Origin: Ruegeria sp. ANG-R
Lineage (GTDB): Bacteria; Pseudomonadota; Alphaproteobacteria; Rhodobacterales; Rhodobacteraceae
DNA length: 64,000 bases
Assembly: GCF_000813985.1 (NCBI RefSeq)
Contig: NZ_JWLJ01000002.1
Coordinates: forward strand, 186,001 to 250,000
Reading direction: 5' to 3'
A program made the translations under genes and the position numbers. Below, piece after piece: positions 60,946-64,000 of the stretch. The notes beneath the pieces were generated by a model. That model ran no database searches and was not told the DNA's origin. It saw only the letters and a program-made list of their open reading frames with translations. How positions within the stretch are numbered: the stretch's first letter is position 1; each line of letters begins with the position of its first letter.

Positions 60946-61547
60946 TCGAAACTCTGGCGTTCCGGCCGGGGCAGGGGTTCATCCGGCTTGATCGTCATTT
61001 AGCCCGCATGGCGCGCACAGCACAGAAATTCGGCATCGACTTTGACCGAGCCGACGCTCGGACGATTTTGAATGCGAGCTCAGCAGAGATTGCATTGCGC
61101 TGCCGCTTGACCTTGGACGCGAATGGCAAATTCGAGCTAACAACCGGAGATCTGGCTGCCAATCCGCCCGTCTGGCGAGTGGGTATGGCGGATCAGAAAC
61201 TGTCCTCACCGGATATCTGGCTGCGCCATAAAACGACGCGCCGGACGATCTATGACAAGGCACGGGCAGGCCTGCCCGATGGGGTCGATGAGCTACTATT
61301 TCTGAACGAACGGGATGAGCTTTGCGAAGGTACGATTACGAACCTGTTCCTGACTATGCCGGATGGAAGACAATTGACGCCCGCACTGCGTAGCGGGCTG
61401 CTACCCGGTATTTTGCGCGAGGAATTGCTTGATAATAAACAAGTTATCGAATCCATTCTAACCTTGACCGATCTGAAGAATGCACAAAATATCTACTGTG
61501 GAAATTCCCTGCGGGGGCTGATCCGGGCGGAGCTTGTAGCACTTTGA
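60900..61547 (+). CDS. pabC: Class IV aminotransferase-fold protein, likely aminodeoxychorismate lyase
   Basis: 215 residues. PLP-fold signs are LIETLAFRPGQGFIRLDRHLARMARTAQKFGI, the catalytic lysine in TIYDKARAG and the NERDELCEGTITNLFL motif. Overlap with pabB by 46 bases makes the PabC role (splitting 4-amino-4-deoxychorismate to p-aminobenzoate and pyruvate) most likely. It is shorter than E. coli PabC (about 270 residues), with reduced C-terminal elements. Confidence 0.82.
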   Translation: MESPLRPPAEPDFRLIETLAFRPGQGFIRLDRHLARMARTAQKFGIDFDRADARTILNASSAEIALRCRLTLDANGKFELTTGDLAANPPVWRVGMADQKLSSPDIWLRHKTTRRTIYDKARAGLPDGVDELLFLNERDELCEGTITNLFLTMPDGRQLTPALRSGLLPGILREELLDNKQVIESILTLTDLKNAQNIYCGNSLRGLIRAELVAL

Positions 61548-62215
61548 GTAAAATGACCGAGTGGGTGGAAACCCCAGCAACCAACCAACGCCTCAGGATC
61601 GAGTTCGTCCTGTTCTTTATCGCCGTCCCGGTCCTGATCGCGACCTTGTTTCCGCCGAATTGGATGTTTCCTTCTCTCTTTGCGTTTACGGGGCTTGGTA
61701 TCCTTTTGCTGCAGGATACGCCCGGGTTCTCCTGGGCCGAGCTTCGGTATGGATGGCGGAACTGGTCGTGGTTCGAAGTGATTGGTTTCACTTTGTTCAT
61801 GGCTGCGTTCTGCTCCGCCCTGGTGCTATGGGCGCGACCGGATGCAGCTTTTGTCATGCTGCTTCACAGGCCAGAGATGCTGATCTTCATCTGTATCGGC
61901 TACCCGCTTCTGTCTGCTCTGCCGCAAGAGCTGTTGTTCCGCTCGCTGTTTTTCCGACGCTACTATGCGATCCTGCCCCAAGGGCGCGCGGCCTATCTAT
62001 TGAATGCGGGGCTATTTTCGTTGGCCCACCTGATGTATTGGAGCTGGGTCGTCGCCATCATGACCTTTGCAGGAGGCCTGCTTTTTACCTGGGCCTATCG
62101 CAAGCGTGGATCATTCTTTTATGCAGTTCTCCTGCACGCAATTGCCGGTAATATTATCTTTGCGGCTGGGTTGGGCGTCTATTTCTACTCGGGCAATGTG
62201 CAAAGGCCGTTTTGA
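61544..62215 (+). CDS. CPBP-family intramembrane glutamic endopeptidase
   Basis: 223 residues from a TTG that overlaps the pabC stop and has GGAG 11 bases upstream; an ATG at 61553 is the alternative. Six or more hydrophobic segments. CPBP (Abi/Rce1-like) motifs are EELLFR-type PQELLFRSLFFRR, FSLAHLMYW and HAIAGNIIF, giving the glutamates and histidines of the active site. Bacterial members process membrane proteins or give immunity to peptides; the substrate is unknown. It is the last gene of the pabBC unit. Confidence 0.85.
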   Translation: MSKMTEWVETPATNQRLRIEFVLFFIAVPVLIATLFPPNWMFPSLFAFTGLGILLLQDTPGFSWAELRYGWRNWSWFEVIGFTLFMAAFCSALVLWARPDAAFVMLLHRPEMLIFICIGYPLLSALPQELLFRSLFFRRYYAILPQGRAAYLLNAGLFSLAHLMYWSWVVAIMTFAGGLLFTWAYRKRGSFFYAVLLHAIAGNIIFAAGLGVYFYSGNVQRPF

Positions 62216-62294
62216 CGGCGCGACCCGCCTTGACTTTCCTAGCCCAAAGGGGTGTATCGGCGCGACGAATTCTGCGCCCGAAGGGATATGATCC

Positions 62295-64000
62295 ATGCAC
62301 GCCTATCGCAGCCACACCTGCGCCGCTCTGACCGCCGCCAATGTCGGTGAAACCGTCCGCCTGTCCGGCTGGGTGCATCGGGTCCGAGATCACGGCGGCG
62401 TGCTGTTCATCGACCTGCGCGACCATTTCGGCGTAACTCAGGTTCTGTGCGACGGCGATAGTGCAGCCTTTGCTGAGCTGGAAAAGGTACGGTCCGAGTG
62501 GTGTATCCGTATCGACGGTACCGTCAAAGCCCGCGACGCGGATCTGGTGAACCCGAAACTGCCAACAGGCGAAATCGAGGTTTACGTGCGAGAGCTGGAG
62601 GTTTTGGGCGCTGCCGACGAATTGCCGTTGATGGTGTTCGGCGATCAGGAATACCCCGAAGAAACGCGTCTGCGCTATCGCTACCTCGACCTACGACGCG
62701 ACGCGATGCAGCAGAACATGACCCTGCGCTCGGACGTTGTGGCGTCGATGCGCCGCCGCATGTGGGATCAGGGGTTCCGCGAATATCAGACACCGATCAT
62801 CACCGCCTCGTCGCCCGAAGGAGCACGCGACTTTCTGGTGCCCTCGCGGCTGCATCCGGGCAAATTCTATGCGTTGCCGCAGGCGCCGCAGCAGTTCAAA
62901 CAGCTGATCATGGTGTCGGGTTTTGACAAGTACTTCCAGATCGCACCCTGTTTCCGCGACGAAGACCCGCGCGCTGACCGTTCGCCCACCGACTTTTACC
63001 AGCTCGACCTTGAGATGTCGTTTGTCGAGCAACAGGACGTGTTCGACACCATCCAGCCCGTGCTGACCGGTGTATTCGAAGAGTTCGGAGGTGGCCGCAA
63101 GGTCGATCAGGAATGGCCGCAGATTTCCTATAAAGATGCGGCCCTGTGGTACGGCTCTGACAAGCCCGACCTGCGCAACCCTATTAAAATGCAAGTGGTC
63201 TCCGACCACTTCCGCGGGTCTGGCTTCGCGATATTCGCGAAGCTGTTGGAGCAGGACGGCACCGAAATCCGCGCCATCCCGGCACCAAGTGGTGGCAGCC
63301 GCAAGTTCTGTGACCGCATGAACGCCTTTGCCCAGAAAGAAGGTCTGCCCGGTATGGGTTACATCTTCTGGCGGGATCAGGGCGAAGGTATGGAAGCCGC
63401 GGGCCCGCTGGCGAAAAACATCGGCCCCGAACGGACTGAAGCCATTCGTCAGCAGCTGGGTCTGGGCGTCGGTGATGCCGCGTTCTTCTTGGGCGGTAAA
63501 CCGAAGGCCTTTGAAAAGGTAGCCGGCAAAGCGCGGGATGTGATTGGCGAAGAGCTTGGTCTGACTGAAAAAGACCGCTTTGCCTTTGCCTGGATCGTGG
63601 ACTTCCCGATTTACGAGCAGGACGAAGAAACCGGCGCGATCGACTTTGAACACAACCCATTCTCAATGCCGCAAGGCGGGATGGAGGCTCTGCAAGGCAA
63701 TCCTCTGGACGTGCGTGGTTTCCAATATGACCTCGCCTGTAACGGCTACGAGCTGGTGTCGGGTGCCATCCGGAACCATAAGCCCGAGATCATGTTGAAG
63801 GCCTTTGAACTGGCTGGTTACGGCGAGGATGAAGTCAAATCCCGCTTTGGCGCTCTGTTCAACGCATTCCACTACGGCGCCCCGCCGCACGGTGGCTGCG
63901 CGGCCGGTATAGACCGGATCGTGATGCTGCTGGCCGATGAGGCCAACATTCGCGAAGTCATGATGTTCCCGATGAACCAGCGGGCAGAGGATCTGATGAT
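62295..64000 (+). CDS. aspS: Aspartyl-tRNA synthetase, cut by right window edge
   Basis: 568 codons are visible of about 590, open to the end of the window. The start [23 protein letters not shown] follows a run AAGGGATATGATCC. The N-terminal OB anticodon-binding domain ([21 protein letters not shown]) and class II motifs are present: [15 protein letters not shown], the [25 protein letters not shown] region, [29 protein letters not shown], and [14 protein letters not shown] (motif 3). His33 in RDHGG is the residue I recall as typical of non-discriminating enzymes, so it may also charge tRNA-Asn with Asp for GatCAB. Confidence 0.97.
   Translation, partial: MHAYRSHTCAALTAANVGETVRLSGWVHRVRDHGGVLFIDLRDHFGVTQVLCDGDSAAFAELEKVRSEWCIRIDGTVKARDADLVNPKLPTGEIEVYVRELEVLGAADELPLMVFGDQEYPEETRLRYRYLDLRRDAMQQNMTLRSDVVASMRRRMWDQGFREYQTPIITASSPEGARDFLVPSRLHPGKFYALPQAPQQFKQLIMVSGFDKYFQIAPCFRDEDPRADRSPTDFYQLDLEMSFVEQQDVFDTIQPVLTGVFEEFGGGRKVDQEWPQISYKDAALWYGSDKPDLRNPIKMQVVSDHFRGSGFAIFAKLLEQDGTEIRAIPAPSGGSRKFCDRMNAFAQKEGLPGMGYIFWRDQGEGMEAAGPLAKNIGPERTEAIRQQLGLGVGDAAFFLGGKPKAFEKVAGKARDVIGEELGLTEKDRFAFAWIVDFPIYEQDEETGAIDFEHNPFSMPQGGMEALQGNPLDVRGFQYDLACNGYELVSGAIRNHKPEIMLKAFELAGYGEDEVKSRFGALFNAFHYGAPPHGGCAAGIDRIVMLLADEANIREVMMFPMNQRAEDLM

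Overview
The window looks like a housekeeping segment of the chromosome of an alphaproteobacterium, most likely a marine Rhodobacterales (Roseobacter-group, Ruegeria-like) species. The base composition is moderately GC-rich. The F1 part of ATP synthase (atpHAGDC) stands alone without F0 genes. There is a fused Sat-CysC sulfate-activating enzyme, an Hsp20-DUF1150 pair, a stand-alone phnM homolog, and an intergenic TTCATCTGGCCAAAAA repeat of the kind I recall from roseobacter genomes. The species assignment is inference from protein resemblance; no rRNA gene is present. I saw no tRNA gene, insertion sequence, CRISPR array or intact prophage.

Layout. 1-8.3 kb: end of a ChaC-like gene, a MotA/ExbB-like plus OmpA/MotB-like membrane pair, and on the minus strand clpA with an overlapping M23 peptidase, then gloB with a divergent methyltransferase. 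8.3-13.5 kb: atp operon with promoter, leader hairpin and terminator. 13.5-24.5 kb: an H-type lectin protein, an iodotyrosine-deiodinase-like flavoprotein, prs, an HCCA isomerase, the coupled ribF-ycgN-ltaE operon, a low-GC PAP2 membrane protein, a MaoC hydratase, a HAD protein, Mn-dependent pyrophosphatase, a TraB/GumN protein and a DUF2161 protein. 24.6-26.8 kb: groESL with a CIRCE operator and a strong terminator. 26.9-34.1 kb: EamA exporter, lipase-like hydrolase coupled to phnM, the purE-dehydrogenase-purK operon, YdcH, Hsp20-DUF1150 and PhzF. 34.2-41.6 kb: Sat-CysC, a membrane heme/[2Fe-2S]/adenylate cyclase fusion, a RES protein coupled to trxB, a divergent Lrp regulator, a Hint-domain protein and a structured 0.7-kb spacer with a small ORF. 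41.6-44.7 kb: the overlapping lgt-midA-pgeF operon and ubiK. 45-48.2 kb: ybjN-proC-csaA-hydroxyacid dehydrogenase, converging on tdk. 48.5-51 kb: an unknown HTH-like protein, a secreted Gly/Lys repeat protein and a long KAS III. 51.2-55.8 kb: a marR-RND efflux operon. 55.8-64 kb: a VOC protein, carB, pabB-pabC-CPBP protease, and aspS running off the right edge.

Most genes form short, translationally coupled operons (ATGA, TGATG or TAATG overlaps), which fixes many start codons. Core themes are energy (F1 ATPase), protein quality control (ClpA, GroESL, Hsp20), nucleotide and cofactor synthesis (prs, purEK, carB, tdk, ribF, pabBC), envelope maturation (lgt, PgeF, M23, OmpA-like) and redox control (TrxB and the Fe-S/heme cyclase). 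The most noteworthy items are the redox-cyclase fusion, the deiodinase-like flavoprotein with its full substrate-lid triad, the RES protein lacking its usual glutamate and any antitoxin, and two hairpin-rich intergenic regions.
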